Notes under the pieces: generated by a model
Seen by the model: only the letters and a program-made list of their open reading frames with translations
Told to the model about the DNA's origin: nothing
Databases searched by the model: none
Part shown: one piece after another, positions 16,475-24,858 of the stretch
Layout of the letters: the number at the start of each line of letters is the position of its first letter
Numbering within the stretch: position 1 is the first letter of the stretch
Made by a program: the position numbers and the translations under genes
Assembly (NCBI GenBank): GCA_963674555.1
Contig: OY771429.1
Coordinates: 1,943,463-2,007,462 of the forward strand
DNA: 64,000 bases
Source: JBGMEA01 sp963674555
GTDB lineage: Bacteria > Bacillota > Clostridia > Eubacteriales > Anaerofustaceae
Direction: 5' to 3'

Positions 16475-16504
16475 ACATGGCAATAGAATGCTTGCGGAGG
16501 CTTT

Positions 16505-18916
16505 ATGAACTATTACGATTTTAAAACCATAGAAAAAAAATGGCAGGATATTTGGGGCGAAACCGGTATTTTTAATGCTGAAGAAGTAACCGATAAAGAA
16601 AAATTCTATGCATTGGTGGAATTTCCTTATCCATCGGGACAAGGCTTGCATGTAGGACATCCGCGACCATATACCGCACTGGATATCGTAGCCAGAAAAA
16701 AACGCATGCAGGGCTACAATGTGCTTTTTCCAATGGGGTGGGATGCATTTGGCTTGCCTACCGAAAACTATGCGATCAAAACTGGTATCCACCCAAGGAT
16801 CGTTACAAGAAACAATATCCAGCATTTTAAAGCACAATTACAATCTCTGGGTTATTCGTTTGATTGGTCACGTGAGATCGATACGACCGATCCGAATTAT
16901 TATAAGTGGACACAGTGGATATTCATTCAATTGTTTAAACATGGATTGGCATATAAAAAAGAATTCCCAATCAACTTTTGTACCAGCTGTAAAGTCGGAC
17001 TCGCAAATGAAGAAGTCGTTAACGGCGTTTGTGAACGTTGCGGCGGAGAAGTTGTAAGAAAAGTAAAAAATCAATGGATGCTCAAGATCACCGAATACGC
17101 GCAACGTTTGATCGATGACTTAGATACTGTCGATTACATAGAACGCGTTCGCGCAAGTCAGATCAATTGGATCGGTCGAAGTGAAGGTGCGGAAGTTGAT
17201 TTTCCGATCAGCGGTAAACCCGATATCCTTCGCGTTTACACAACGCGTCCCGACACGATCTACGGTGCCACCTATATGGTCATTTCTCCCGAACATCCTC
17301 TGATCGAAAAATATGAAGATATCATTACCAATATACAAGAAGTCAAAGATTATCAGGACGAATCAAACAAAAAATCCGATTTTGAACGAACCGAATTGGC
17401 CAAAGACAAAACAGGTGTATGCCTGCAAGGGTTAAGCGCTTATAATCCTATCGCTGAAAAAGAGATCCCGATCTATATCTCGGATTATGTTTTAATGACC
17501 TACGGTACAGGCGCTATCATGGCCGTACCTGCGCATGACCAAAGAGACTATGATTTTGCAAAGAAATTCGATCTTCCGATCATCGAAGTCGTAGCAGGCG
17601 GAGATATAAGCGAAGAAGCTTATACGGATTCCGCAGACGGTATCTTAATAAATTCGCCTTTGATCGACGGTTTAAAGGTGCCTGAAGCGAAAGAGAAGAT
17701 CACGCAGATCCTTGAAGAACAAGGTATCGGTGAGAGAAAAGTAAATTTCAAATTGCGAGATTGGGTATTTTCCAGACAACGATATTGGGGAGAACCTATC
17801 CCGTTGGTCTATTGCGAGAAGTGTGGTTGGGTAGCGCTTCCCGAAAGCGAACTACCGCTTGAACTTCCTGAAGTTGAAAACTATAAGCCTACTGATAATG
17901 GAGAATCACCGCTTGCGAATATGCCCGAATGGTATATGACGACTTGTCCCGATTGCGGAGGGCCCGCCAAAAGAGAAACGGATACGATGCCGCAATGGGC
18001 CGGATCCAGTTGGTATTTCTTGCGCTATACTGATCCTCATAATGATCAAGCTTTGGCAAGTAAAGAAGCTTTGGCGTATTGGATGAATGTCAATTGGTAT
18101 AACGGCGGGATGGAACATACAACGTTACATTTGCTTTATTCTCGTTTTTGGCATAAATTCCTTTACGATATCGGTGTCGTGAATACACCTGAACCGTATG
18201 CGAAACGTACCTCACACGGCATGATATTGGGCGAGAATAACGAAAAGATGTCCAAATCCCGAGGGAATGTAGTCAACCCTGATGATGTTATCGATCAATA
18301 CGGGGCAGACACGCTTCGTTTGTATGAGATGTTTATCGGTGATTTTGAAAAATCCGCGCCCTGGAGTGAAGATGGGGTTAAAGGATGTAAAAGATTTTTA
18401 GACAGAGTCTTTAAATTAACGGACTTGTTAAATGATAAAGACGGCTATACGCCTGAACTTGAAATATATATCCATCAAACGATCAAAAAAGTTACTGAAG
18501 ACATTGAGAATATGAAGTTTAACACAGCGATCGCTGCGTTGATGAAATTATCGAATCATTTCTATGATGTCGGAAGCATTACAAAAGATGATTTGAATAC
18601 GTTCATTCGTTTGCTCAATCCGATGGCACCACATCTTACGGAAGAAATGTGGGAACAACTCGGCTTAAAGCAGATGCTGTGCCAAAATGATTGGCCATTG
18701 TACGATGAATCAAAAACGATCGAAGACAGGATTGAGATACCGATTCAAATAAACGGAAAATTACGCGCGAAGATCACGGTTGACCGTGATATTGAAGCAG
18801 ATGAGCTGAGTGAAGCAGTGCGTAACGATCCTTCTGTTATACATGCATTGCAAGATCAAAATATTATAAAAGAAATATATGTGCCGGGTAAGATCTATAA
18901 TCTTGTTGTGAAATAA
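16505..18916 (+). CDS. leuS: Leucyl-tRNA synthetase
   Basis: LeuRS charges tRNA-Leu with leucine. The 803-residue class I enzyme has the HIGH-type motif HVGH (residues 49-52), a zinc-binding knuckle CTSCKVGL...CERCG near residue 160, the editing-domain motif TTRPDTIYGATYM, a second cysteine cluster near residue 440-485 (CEKCG and CPDCGG), and KMSKS in NEKMSKSRGN. All parts occur in normal order and length. GGAGG stands 6 bases upstream of the start. Expression may be attenuated by the leader hairpin. Confidence 0.98.
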   Translation: MNYYDFKTIEKKWQDIWGETGIFNAEEVTDKEKFYALVEFPYPSGQGLHVGHPRPYTALDIVARKKRMQGYNVLFPMGWDAFGLPTENYAIKTGIHPRIVTRNNIQHFKAQLQSLGYSFDWSREIDTTDPNYYKWTQWIFIQLFKHGLAYKKEFPINFCTSCKVGLANEEVVNGVCERCGGEVVRKVKNQWMLKITEYAQRLIDDLDTVDYIERVRASQINWIGRSEGAEVDFPISGKPDILRVYTTRPDTIYGATYMVISPEHPLIEKYEDIITNIQEVKDYQDESNKKSDFERTELAKDKTGVCLQGLSAYNPIAEKEIPIYISDYVLMTYGTGAIMAVPAHDQRDYDFAKKFDLPIIEVVAGGDISEEAYTDSADGILINSPLIDGLKVPEAKEKITQILEEQGIGERKVNFKLRDWVFSRQRYWGEPIPLVYCEKCGWVALPESELPLELPEVENYKPTDNGESPLANMPEWYMTTCPDCGGPAKRETDTMPQWAGSSWYFLRYTDPHNDQALASKEALAYWMNVNWYNGGMEHTTLHLLYSRFWHKFLYDIGVVNTPEPYAKRTSHGMILGENNEKMSKSRGNVVNPDDVIDQYGADTLRLYEMFIGDFEKSAPWSEDGVKGCKRFLDRVFKLTDLLNDKDGYTPELEIYIHQTIKKVTEDIENMKFNTAIAALMKLSNHFYDVGSITKDDLNTFIRLLNPMAPHLTEEMWEQLGLKQMLCQNDWPLYDESKTIEDRIEIPIQINGKLRAKITVDRDIEADELSEAVRNDPSVIHALQDQNIIKEIYVPGKIYNLVVK

Positions 18917-18961
18917 GCAGTAGAAACGATCAAGAGCGACATAATAAGGGGGAGGCGTACA

Positions 18962-19561
18962 ATGAAAATTAAAGCGATCATAGCAAGTTGTATGTTGATC
19001 ATCGTTTTAAGTTGTTCGTCTTGTTCCGCACAGGGACCTGAAGATGCGGTGGAAGCTTATTTTGAAGCATTGCAAACATTAGATTTTTCACAAGCTGGTA
19101 GTATTATCGGAAATGAGAGCGCATATCATGATGCGATCGCTATGATGGAGAGTAGCGAAAGTTATTTGCAAAGTGTAATGAATAACGCTTTTGTATCGTT
19201 TGTTTACAGCAATGTCACTTATGAAATTCTAAATTCGGAAACAGATGGTGACACATGTGAAATAGAGATCATCATATCCGCGTATAATATCAATGAGGTT
19301 CTTGATGCGCAAACAGAACAAATCGCTTTATACACAGCAAGTCAAGAATACGCCGAATTATCCGCCGGTGACAGATACATCGCTTTATGTGAGCAAATCG
19401 AGACAATTTATGAGGATATGGATAAACACCTTGATCCTGTGCGGACACAGATCACGATGTATTTAAGCAAACAAGGTAACGATTGGAAAATCATACCTTA
19501 CAATGATTTGTTCGCGGCGATTTCAGGCGGGGCATCAAATATGATTTATACGGCTCAATAA
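18962..19561 (+). CDS. Putative lipoprotein of unknown function
   Basis: This 199-residue protein has a lipoprotein-like signal (MKIKAIIASCMLIIVLSCSSC, with candidate lipid-bearing cysteines at 18 or 21). The mature part begins GPEDAVEAYFEALQTLDFSQA, a helix-rich start recalling the DUF4878/NTF2-like lipoproteins, and is strongly acidic. A precise family cannot be given. GGGGGAGG precedes the ATG. It lies 45 bases after leuS and 18 bases before a GNAT gene and may be cotranscribed with them. Confidence 0.72.
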   Translation: MKIKAIIASCMLIIVLSCSSCSAQGPEDAVEAYFEALQTLDFSQAGSIIGNESAYHDAIAMMESSESYLQSVMNNAFVSFVYSNVTYEILNSETDGDTCEIEIIISAYNINEVLDAQTEQIALYTASQEYAELSAGDRYIALCEQIETIYEDMDKHLDPVRTQITMYLSKQGNDWKIIPYNDLFAAISGGASNMIYTAQ

Positions 19562-19579
19562 AGAAACGGAGTCATGTTT

Positions 19580-20089
19580 ATGGAATTCACGATAAGGCCT
19601 GCGGGCATACAGGATGCTAAAGGTATTAACACATTAAGAAGGATGCCCGGAGTGATGGAAAATATTTTAGGGATACCTTCTGAACCGCTAAAACGGAATG
19701 AAGAGTATTTGTCAAAAATGGATCATAATAACCATCAGTTTGTAGCAGTGACGTATTTAGAAAGCGGAGACGAACTGGTTTTGGGGACGGTCGGACTGAA
19801 TGTGAGTCCAAATCCTCGAACCAAACATACTGCAACGATCGGTATCATGGTGCATAAAAATTATCAAGGCGTCGGTGTTGGAACTGCATTGATGGAATCG
19901 GTGTTGGATCTTGCAGATAATTGGTTGATGCTGATCCGTTTGGAATTATCGGTGTTCACGGATAATGAAAGAGCGATCCATGTGTATGAGAAATTGGGAT
20001 TTGAAAAAGAAGGGATCGCGCGAAAAGCTGCGATCCGCAACGGTGTTTACGCAGACGAATATATTATGTCAAGGATACGAAATATTTAA
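19580..20089 (+). CDS. GNAT family N-acetyltransferase
   Basis: The 169-residue protein is a GNAT acetyltransferase: IRPAGIQDAKGINTLRRMPG at the N terminus, the acetyl-CoA-binding loop KNYQGVGVGTALMESVLDLAD, and VFTDNERAIHVYEKLGFEKEGIARKAAIRNGVY near the end. It resembles the YhhY/AaaT-like group that acetylates small amino compounds, but the substrate is unknown. I start at ATG 19580, 8 bases after GGAG; the ATG at 19574 is only 2 bases from it. It is the last gene before a bidirectional terminator. Confidence 0.88.
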   Translation: MEFTIRPAGIQDAKGINTLRRMPGVMENILGIPSEPLKRNEEYLSKMDHNNHQFVAVTYLESGDELVLGTVGLNVSPNPRTKHTATIGIMVHKNYQGVGVGTALMESVLDLADNWLMLIRLELSVFTDNERAIHVYEKLGFEKEGIARKAAIRNGVYADEYIMSRIRNI

Positions 20090-20091
20090 CT

Positions 20092-20121
20092 AAAAAGAGC
20101 AGCGCATGCGCTGCTCTTTTA
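20092..20121. terminator. Bidirectional terminator
   Basis: AGAGCAGCGC and GCGCTGCTCT form a long perfect inverted repeat centred at 20106/20107, with A residues on the left and T on the right. It separates the convergent GNAT and ACT-domain genes. Confidence 0.92.
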
Positions 20122-20604
20122 TTAGTCTCTTATTTCAAATTCTTTGTATAGTTGCTTTAATGCTTCTTTTGCCATTGATTTTTCGATCACGCATGATATT
20201 TTTACTTCCGATGTTGATATCATCTGAATGTTTACGCCTTTTTCGTATAAAGCCTTAAAGAACTTTGCGGCAATGTTGGAATTCGCTACCATTGCAGCGC
20301 CGATGACGGACAATCGCGCGACGCCTTCGTCATATACTACTTTGGTAGCACCGACTTCACGCGCAAAAACATTTGTGATCTCTTGCGCTTTTTGAGCCTG
20401 ATCGATAGGTACGGTAAAGGTGATGTCATTGACCGAACTTCTGTTGACGTTTTGCACGATACTTTCGATCTTGATATCCGCGCTTGCGATCGTATTGAAT
20501 AATTTAAATGCAATACCGGGTTTATCCGGCACTTCTAAAATTGATATTTTAGCGATATCATCATCGATCGTGATGGCTTTGATCATACTGTCATTATCTA
20601 ACAT
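20122..20604 (-). CDS. Stand-alone aspartokinase-type regulatory (tandem ACT) protein
   Basis: All 160 residues match the C-terminal regulatory half of aspartate kinase: KISILEVPDKPGIAFKLF, ESIVQNVNRSS, NDITFTVP, a second ACT repeat ARLSVIGAAMVANSNIAAKFF and GVNIQMISTSEVKISCVI. The kinase catalytic domain is absent, and no upstream reading frame supplies it. It lies 21 bases downstream of hom on the same strand, so it is probably cotranscribed. It may serve as a beta-like regulatory subunit for an aspartokinase encoded elsewhere, or as an amino-acid sensor of homoserine dehydrogenase. B. subtilis makes a similar beta chain from within lysC; here it is a separate gene. Confidence 0.85.
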   Translation of the reverse strand: MLDNDSMIKAITIDDDIAKISILEVPDKPGIAFKLFNTIASADIKIESIVQNVNRSSVNDITFTVPIDQAQKAQEITNVFAREVGATKVVYDEGVARLSVIGAAMVANSNIAAKFFKALYEKGVNIQMISTSEVKISCVIEKSMAKEALKQLYKEFEIRD

Positions 20605-20625
20605 AATTACTTGTAAGCTCCTTTG

Positions 20626-21864
20626 TTAAAGTATTTTTTTCTCAAGCCTTGCATAGAATACATCTTTGGTTATTTTTTTAAGGTCTGATTGTAATTTTTG
20701 CATCCTTTCGGAAGGGATCGCTTCCGTTAAAATGTAAAGATTTCCTTTTGAATAAATGATTTTATTTTGTTTTATTACATCCGATATCAAGTTGATGACT
20801 TTTGCGAATTGTTGGTAATTTTCCGAAGTTGTACGGAGATAATATTCATTCGTAATATTTTTAAGCCCTTTTGAGGACACCGCATTATCGAATTTTAAAT
20901 GCGAGTAATCCACATCATCATGTAATATCTTCAACAGATCCGAGACAACGGCATTTGCTGTAGCGTCTTTGCCCGCGCCTTTTCCCATAAAACATAATTC
21001 GCCGATTATATTTCCGTTTACCAAAACGATATTATATTCTTCGTTTACATTACTGATGACCGAATTTTTATTGATCAGTACAGGTGTTACGGATAGGGTA
21101 TAGCCTTCATCTGTCAATGCTGCCTTGCCCATGTATTTAACATGGTAACCATAGTATTCAGCCATTTTAATATCATCAAGCGTAACATTGCTAATCCCTC
21201 GCAAATGAACATCTTCTTCTGAAATGACGGTTTTAAAAGCCAAGGATGCCAAAATGACTATTTTACGTAATACATCGTGTCCTTCTATATCAGCAGTCGG
21301 ATCCGCTTCGGCAAATCCTTGATCTTGAGCCTGTTTCAATATCTGTGAGAAATCTGCTTGTTCGGAAGCCATTTTACTCAGGATGAAGTTGGTCGTCCCG
21401 TTAAGTATCCCCAATATTTCATCTATTTTATTGATCTTTATCATTTCAGCTAAAGAATTGATTATCGGGATACCACCGCCGACGGATGCTTCAAAAAGCA
21501 ATGAAACATTGTGTTCTTCAGCTAAATTTAAAAGTTCATCGATATGCGCTGCAATCACGGCTTTATTCGCCGTAACGACATGTTTACCGTGCGCTAAAGC
21601 TTGTTTGATATAGGTATATTCAGGTTCATATCCGCCCATAACGGATATGATCGTTGTGATCTCTTCATCGGAAAGTATATCATTGAATTGGTCTGTGAGA
21701 GTCGTTTCATTCGCATTGATATCTCTTTTGCGCGATAAATCTCTTACCAGAACTTTTTTAACGGAAACAGTGCCCTCTTTAAAGTAATCTGATTTATGTG
21801 CGTGAATGATCTCATATACGCCCTGTCCGACAGTCCCAAGTCCCAATAAGCCAAGTTTTATCAT
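20626..21864 (-). CDS. hom: Homoserine dehydrogenase
   Basis: This enzyme reduces aspartate semialdehyde to homoserine on the way to threonine and methionine. The 412-residue protein begins MIKLGLLGLGTVGQGV (NAD(P)-binding glycine motif), has VVTANKA, then the catalytic region EASVGGGIPIINSL and GILNGTTNFILSKM, and ends in a small ACT-like domain (FAKVINLISDVIKQ...). The start at 21864 follows GAGGTG and removes a non-homologous upstream extension. It leads a two-gene unit with the ACT protein. Confidence 0.95.
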   Translation of the reverse strand: MIKLGLLGLGTVGQGVYEIIHAHKSDYFKEGTVSVKKVLVRDLSRKRDINANETTLTDQFNDILSDEEITTIISVMGGYEPEYTYIKQALAHGKHVVTANKAVIAAHIDELLNLAEEHNVSLLFEASVGGGIPIINSLAEMIKINKIDEILGILNGTTNFILSKMASEQADFSQILKQAQDQGFAEADPTADIEGHDVLRKIVILASLAFKTVISEEDVHLRGISNVTLDDIKMAEYYGYHVKYMGKAALTDEGYTLSVTPVLINKNSVISNVNEEYNIVLVNGNIIGELCFMGKGAGKDATANAVVSDLLKILHDDVDYSHLKFDNAVSSKGLKNITNEYYLRTTSENYQQFAKVINLISDVIKQNKIIYSKGNLYILTEAIPSERMQKLQSDLKKITKDVFYARLEKKIL

Positions 21865-21892
21865 GATCACCTCGAGAAAACAATTTTTAAAA

Positions 21893-21921
21893 ATTATATC
21901 ATATGGGCATAATTTATGCAA
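21893..21921 (-). promoter_or_regulatory. Promoter for hom
   Basis: On the minus strand TTGCAT (21921-21916) and TATAAT (21898-21893) are 17 bases apart. A short inverted repeat, GCATAA-A-TTATGC, overlaps the -35 and could be an operator. Confidence 0.72.
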
Positions 21922-21953
21922 TTAAAGACATGGATATAATCATGATTGCTTAA

Positions 21954-22012
21954 TAAAAAAACATACCTCATTAGGACGTCCAATACTCCTAGTGAAGATA
22001 TGTTAAGTTTTT
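21954..22012 (-). terminator. Terminator of the small membrane protein gene
   Basis: AACATA (21960-21965) pairs with TATGTT (21999-22004), and TAGGA with TCCTA inside, with small internal loops. On the minus strand a run of T follows; the plus-strand side also has six T, so it may work both ways. Confidence 0.65.
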
Positions 22013-22052
22013 TATATGCGAGATAGTTTAGAATATCATTTCGATTGCATTG

Positions 22053-22268
22053 TTAATTATCTTTGCTATTTCGTTTCGCGACAATAAGTTGGCTTAATTG
22101 TTGGGTTCCGACTACGGAAATGATCGCGCCGCCTATTACAATGAAATCATACCACTTATGACCTTCCAATAATTTGCCGCCTAGACTAGCGATAAGGATG
22201 CCGATCACTATTGTGGTCAAAGCGTATATTCCTTTTCTGCTGGTAATAATTTCTTTTAAATCTTTCAT
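22053..22268 (-). CDS. Small membrane protein, 71 residues, unknown
   Basis: The protein has a short basic N terminus (MKDLKEIITSRKG), two predicted transmembrane helices (about residues 13-33 and 42-60) joined by GGKLLEGHKWYD, and a basic tail. I do not recognise a family; it could be a phage-holin-like or accessory membrane subunit. The start at 22268 is set by AGGTGG just upstream. Its promoter is strong, and a copy of the 16-bp motif found at the UroD/transporter promoters lies between promoter and start, so it appears to belong to the adjacent TetR regulon. Confidence 0.72.
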   Translation of the reverse strand: MKDLKEIITSRKGIYALTTIVIGILIASLGGKLLEGHKWYDFIVIGGAIISVVGTQQLSQLIVAKRNSKDN

Positions 22269-22280
22269 AATCCACCTAAA

Positions 22281-22296
22281 ATTACTTATACATAAT
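22281..22296. promoter_or_regulatory. Candidate operator copy 1 (small membrane protein)
   Basis: ATTACTTATACATAAT is an imperfect palindrome (ATTA-TATA-TAAT symmetric, 12 of 16 positions). It lies just downstream of the predicted start of the minus-strand promoter. The core TTACTTATACAT recurs at 24603, 24684 and 24860. Confidence 0.6.
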
Positions 22297-22306
22297 CTAT
22301 GAATAA

Positions 22307-22335
22307 AGTGTATCAAATTCGTTAATATTAGTCAA
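22307..22335 (-). promoter_or_regulatory. Promoter for the 71-residue membrane protein
   Basis: On the minus strand TTGACT (22335-22330) and TACACT (22312-22307) are separated by 17 bases, with TGA before the -10. Confidence 0.7.
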
Positions 22336-22360
22336 GAATCTTTTAATTAAAGTATTTTTT

Positions 22361-22369
22361 TGGTACAAT
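22361..22369 (+). promoter_or_regulatory. Extended -10 promoter for the TetR gene
   Basis: TGGTACAAT at 22361-22369 is an extended -10 element without a clear -35. Its leader contains the divergent operator-like sequence at 22415-22430. Confidence 0.45.
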
Positions 22370-22414
22370 ATGTAATAATTATAATTCTGTATACAAAGAA
22401 ATGGAAAGAAAATT

Positions 22415-22430
22415 ATTGTTGATACATAAC
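22415..22430. promoter_or_regulatory. Candidate operator copy 2 (TetR gene leader)
   Basis: ATTGTTGATACATAAC matches the other copies at 12 of 16 positions, all of ATACATAA included. It lies 30 bases before the TetR start codon, which would allow autoregulation. Confidence 0.4.
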
Positions 22431-22459
22431 TGTAAGACATTAATTTAATGAGGCACTAT

Positions 22460-23140
22460 ATGTATAAACCGCTACCTGTCAGAAGCAATACCGCAAACAG
22501 AGAAAACTTGATCGAGACAGCCAGAAAATTATTTTATAAACAAGGCTATCAGGCGACAACGCTTTCTCAAATCAGCGAAATATCTAATATCAATAACGGT
22601 TTGATCACCTATTATTTTGGGTCTAAAAGTAATTTGGCGAGTGTCATATACACAACCTTTTTGTTAGATTTCCGTAACGAGATCGCTCGGCAGCTTTTTG
22701 AAATCAAAAAAGGCTACAAACTTGAACTGGGTATTACGATGGAGACGAGATGTAGGATGGCGATCAATTTCAAAAACCCCAATGTACGTCGTTTCAATGT
22801 AGAATATTCAAAAGAAAGAGATTTGTACGCAAATCCTGTAGATAAACGAGAGCATTACTATCAGCTACAAAAACGATTGATCAACCCTGAACTGAGCGAC
22901 GAAGATTTGAAACTATATGAAGTGTGTGGTTTAGCTGTCGCAGAAGATATTATTAAAGCGTATGATTCAAATTATCTCGGGAAAGATGAAGAACACATAA
23001 AAAACTATGTGGTGAGATTGATACTCTCAATGCTACAATTGCCACAGCATTACATTGAATTACTTATTGAAGAATCGGAGATTCTTGAAAATAAGCTGCA
23101 TATTAACATCGATGAAGATTTTCAAGTAAGCAGATATTAA
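22460..23140 (+). CDS. TetR/AcrR family transcriptional regulator
   Basis: The 226-residue protein has an N-terminal TetR helix-turn-helix: RENLIETARKLFYKQGYQATTLSQISEISNINNGLITYYFGSKSNLA. The C-terminal ligand-binding part is not similar to any family I can name. The start is placed at ATG 22460 because GAGG ends 6 bases upstream; ATG 22448 has no site. It stands beside two UroD-like genes and two GPH transporters, whose promoters carry a shared palindrome-like motif, so it is the natural candidate to control them. The inducer is unknown. Confidence 0.85.
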   Translation: MYKPLPVRSNTANRENLIETARKLFYKQGYQATTLSQISEISNINNGLITYYFGSKSNLASVIYTTFLLDFRNEIARQLFEIKKGYKLELGITMETRCRMAINFKNPNVRRFNVEYSKERDLYANPVDKREHYYQLQKRLINPELSDEDLKLYEVCGLAVAEDIIKAYDSNYLGKDEEHIKNYVVRLILSMLQLPQHYIELLIEESEILENKLHINIDEDFQVSRY

Positions 23141-23149
23141 TGCTTGACA

Positions 23150-23193
23150 CAATAAAGAAGCCGCAACTGTGTATCGTTGCGGCTTCTTTATTG
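23150..23193. terminator. Bidirectional terminator between TetR and UroD-like genes
   Basis: CAATAAAGAAGCCGCAAC (23150-23167) pairs perfectly with its complement at 23176-23193 around an 8-base loop, an 18-base-pair stem. Confidence 0.92.
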
Positions 23194-23206
23194 TATTATT
23201 GGAGTT

Positions 23207-24574
23207 CTATTGAAGCAAAGAATAATAGAATTTAACTGTGGCGTTTTCAACGTCCATAACAGTTTTTTCAGCTTCATCCGGCGTATTCGGATGTTCCGTT
23301 TTGTACTCTTCCCATGTTTTATACATACGTGAAGTAAATTTCGGCAAATCTGATTTTGTATAATCATCTTTGTTGAATATTTCACCTGTACTTTGACCTG
23401 CGTTTGAATACGTGCCTTCTTTTAAAACAGTTTCGACAACTGCTTTCAAATTTTCCAAGTTACAATCTGCCATCGTCAGAATACCTTTGTCAAATCCAAA
23501 GATATAATTCCCGCCGGGAGCCATAATATCAAGCCATTCTTTTGTTTTGTCGATCGCTTCTTGTTTTGTACACTGTGTTAAATATTTGACAGGGAAACCG
23601 CCGCTAAGGATGAATTTGTTGCCGAGTTTTTCTTTGAATTTCTTGGGATCGGAATATTCAAATGTGAATAATGATCCTGTTGGAAGTTCTTGTACGTAAT
23701 CCAAAAGATTCGTCCAATCATCTTCAAGAAATGCAGCGCATCTGAATCCGTCGGCTGCTAGGTCATTCCATTGTCTGAAAAACGAAGGCCACCAGAGTTC
23801 TTCAAAATCTTTTGTTCGCATAAAAGTTGCCATATGGAGTGGATAAAATCCGTATGCGTCCCGTGAATAGGTTTCAGGATCGGGTGGACGTGAAACATGA
23901 TAATTAAGAGGGGATACCGCTTCCACTGCTTCAAGGATCTTATCGCGATGACGTCTTATATCCGTACACATTCCCGTAAAGCTTCTTAGTTGGTCCGACA
24001 AAATATCCATCGGCGCATAACTGCCGCCGCCACCCATTACCCTGCTTGGATAACCGAATTTTTTTGATAATTTCATACTCAATGATCTGGCATTCCCCAT
24101 GATCGTCGTTAAAATTTGATTTGCTTGATTTATCGCCATTGTTGCGCGTCCGGGATCATTGTTCACATCAAGATTGTTGTTCATGCGAGGGACTGCTTTT
24201 TCTACGATAAAAGCGTAAGGATCTTTGATAAAATCATCATATTCTTCCGCTTCCATCATATGATGATTCGGATGTTGAAGGAATCCATTATTCCCCATGA
24301 CGATCGCCTTTGATCCAAGTGCTTGGTATTTTGCCGGGCTCAACACTCCCATGCCTACCAGTGCGCTGTCAGAAGGTATCATTTCACACAATTCATTTGC
24401 GGCTTCTTCCAGAACGCCCAAGTCCCAATAGGCTTTTCGGGGATCGATCTTTGCATACTCTGCCGCTGCATAGAGATTCAAGCTTACATTGATCGGAACT
24501 CTCGATGGGACCACGTTGTTTAGAACAGCGTGCATATTGTCAGCGCGTTCTTGCATTAATTTTTCTGCATCCAT
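23207..24574 (-). CDS. Uroporphyrinogen decarboxylase-like protein 1 (MtaA/CmuA-like superfamily), unknown substrate
   Basis: This 455-residue protein has the UroD/MtaA TIM-barrel fold, best seen at its end: GGFPVKYLTQCTKQEAIDKTKEWLDIMAPGGNYIFGF, the family's C-terminal motif. Relatives are either UroD or corrinoid methyltransferases with an HxC zinc site. At the equivalent strand this protein has FLEDDW (Glu284-Asp285-Asp286-Trp287) and no HxC, so neither known chemistry can be assumed. No corrinoid protein gene is nearby. A C-terminal extension of about 60 residues is absent from protein 2 encoded at 27915. It is divergent from the transporter genes; its -10 lies in an operator copy. Confidence 0.8.
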   Translation of the reverse strand: MDAEKLMQERADNMHAVLNNVVPSRVPINVSLNLYAAAEYAKIDPRKAYWDLGVLEEAANELCEMIPSDSALVGMGVLSPAKYQALGSKAIVMGNNGFLQHPNHHMMEAEEYDDFIKDPYAFIVEKAVPRMNNNLDVNNDPGRATMAINQANQILTTIMGNARSLSMKLSKKFGYPSRVMGGGGSYAPMDILSDQLRSFTGMCTDIRRHRDKILEAVEAVSPLNYHVSRPPDPETYSRDAYGFYPLHMATFMRTKDFEELWWPSFFRQWNDLAADGFRCAAFLEDDWTNLLDYVQELPTGSLFTFEYSDPKKFKEKLGNKFILSGGFPVKYLTQCTKQEAIDKTKEWLDIMAPGGNYIFGFDKGILTMADCNLENLKAVVETVLKEGTYSNAGQSTGEIFNKDDYTKSDLPKFTSRMYKTWEEYKTEHPNTPDEAEKTVMDVENATVKFYYSLLQ

Positions 24575-24601
24575 TTACTGCATCCTTTCCTTATTTAAAC
24601 T

Positions 24602-24617
24602 ATTACTTATACATTTG
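24602..24617. promoter_or_regulatory. Candidate operator copy 3 (overlaps UroD-like 1 promoter)
   Basis: ATTACTTATACATTTG keeps the 12-base core TTACTTATACAT. It covers the predicted -10 (TATAAG on the minus strand, 24611-24606) of UroD-like gene 1. Confidence 0.6.
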
Positions 24618-24634
24618 CAAGTCTTATGATGTAA
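24606..24634 (-). promoter_or_regulatory. Promoter for UroD-like gene 1
   Basis: On the minus strand TTACAT (24634-24629), 17 bases, TATAAG (24611-24606). The match to consensus is moderate, as expected for a regulated promoter. Confidence 0.45.
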
Positions 24635-24682
24635 CAACATTCAAAGAGAGGTCAAAATCGCATTAATTACATATATATAAAA

Positions 24683-24698
24683 CTTACTTATACATAAG
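24683..24698. promoter_or_regulatory. Candidate operator copy 4
   Basis: CTTACTTATACATAAG carries the same core with symmetric ends CTTA and TAAG. It lies between the two divergent promoters. Confidence 0.6.
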
Positions 24699-24819
24699 AT
24701 AACATAAAAGATTTATCTTGTAAAGGGGGTATTAAAGAATTTAATAATTCTCATAATATCCAAATATATCCTATTAATTGAATAGAATATAATATTTATA
24801 GATAAATATATAAAATAAG

Positions 24820-24848
24820 TTGACATAGATACAAAATTATTATATTAT
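24820..24848 (+). promoter_or_regulatory. Promoter for the transporter-UroD operon
   Basis: TTGACA (24820-24825) is followed by TATTAT (24841-24846) or TTATGT (24843-24848); the better -10 is unclear. The TTATGTATGCATAA inverted sequence overlaps it. Confidence 0.55.
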
Positions 24849-24858
24849 GTATGCATAA

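Noticed and set aside
16385..16504. T-box leader for leuS
   Set aside because: No T-box sequence and no room for a specifier stem between the promoter and the hairpin.
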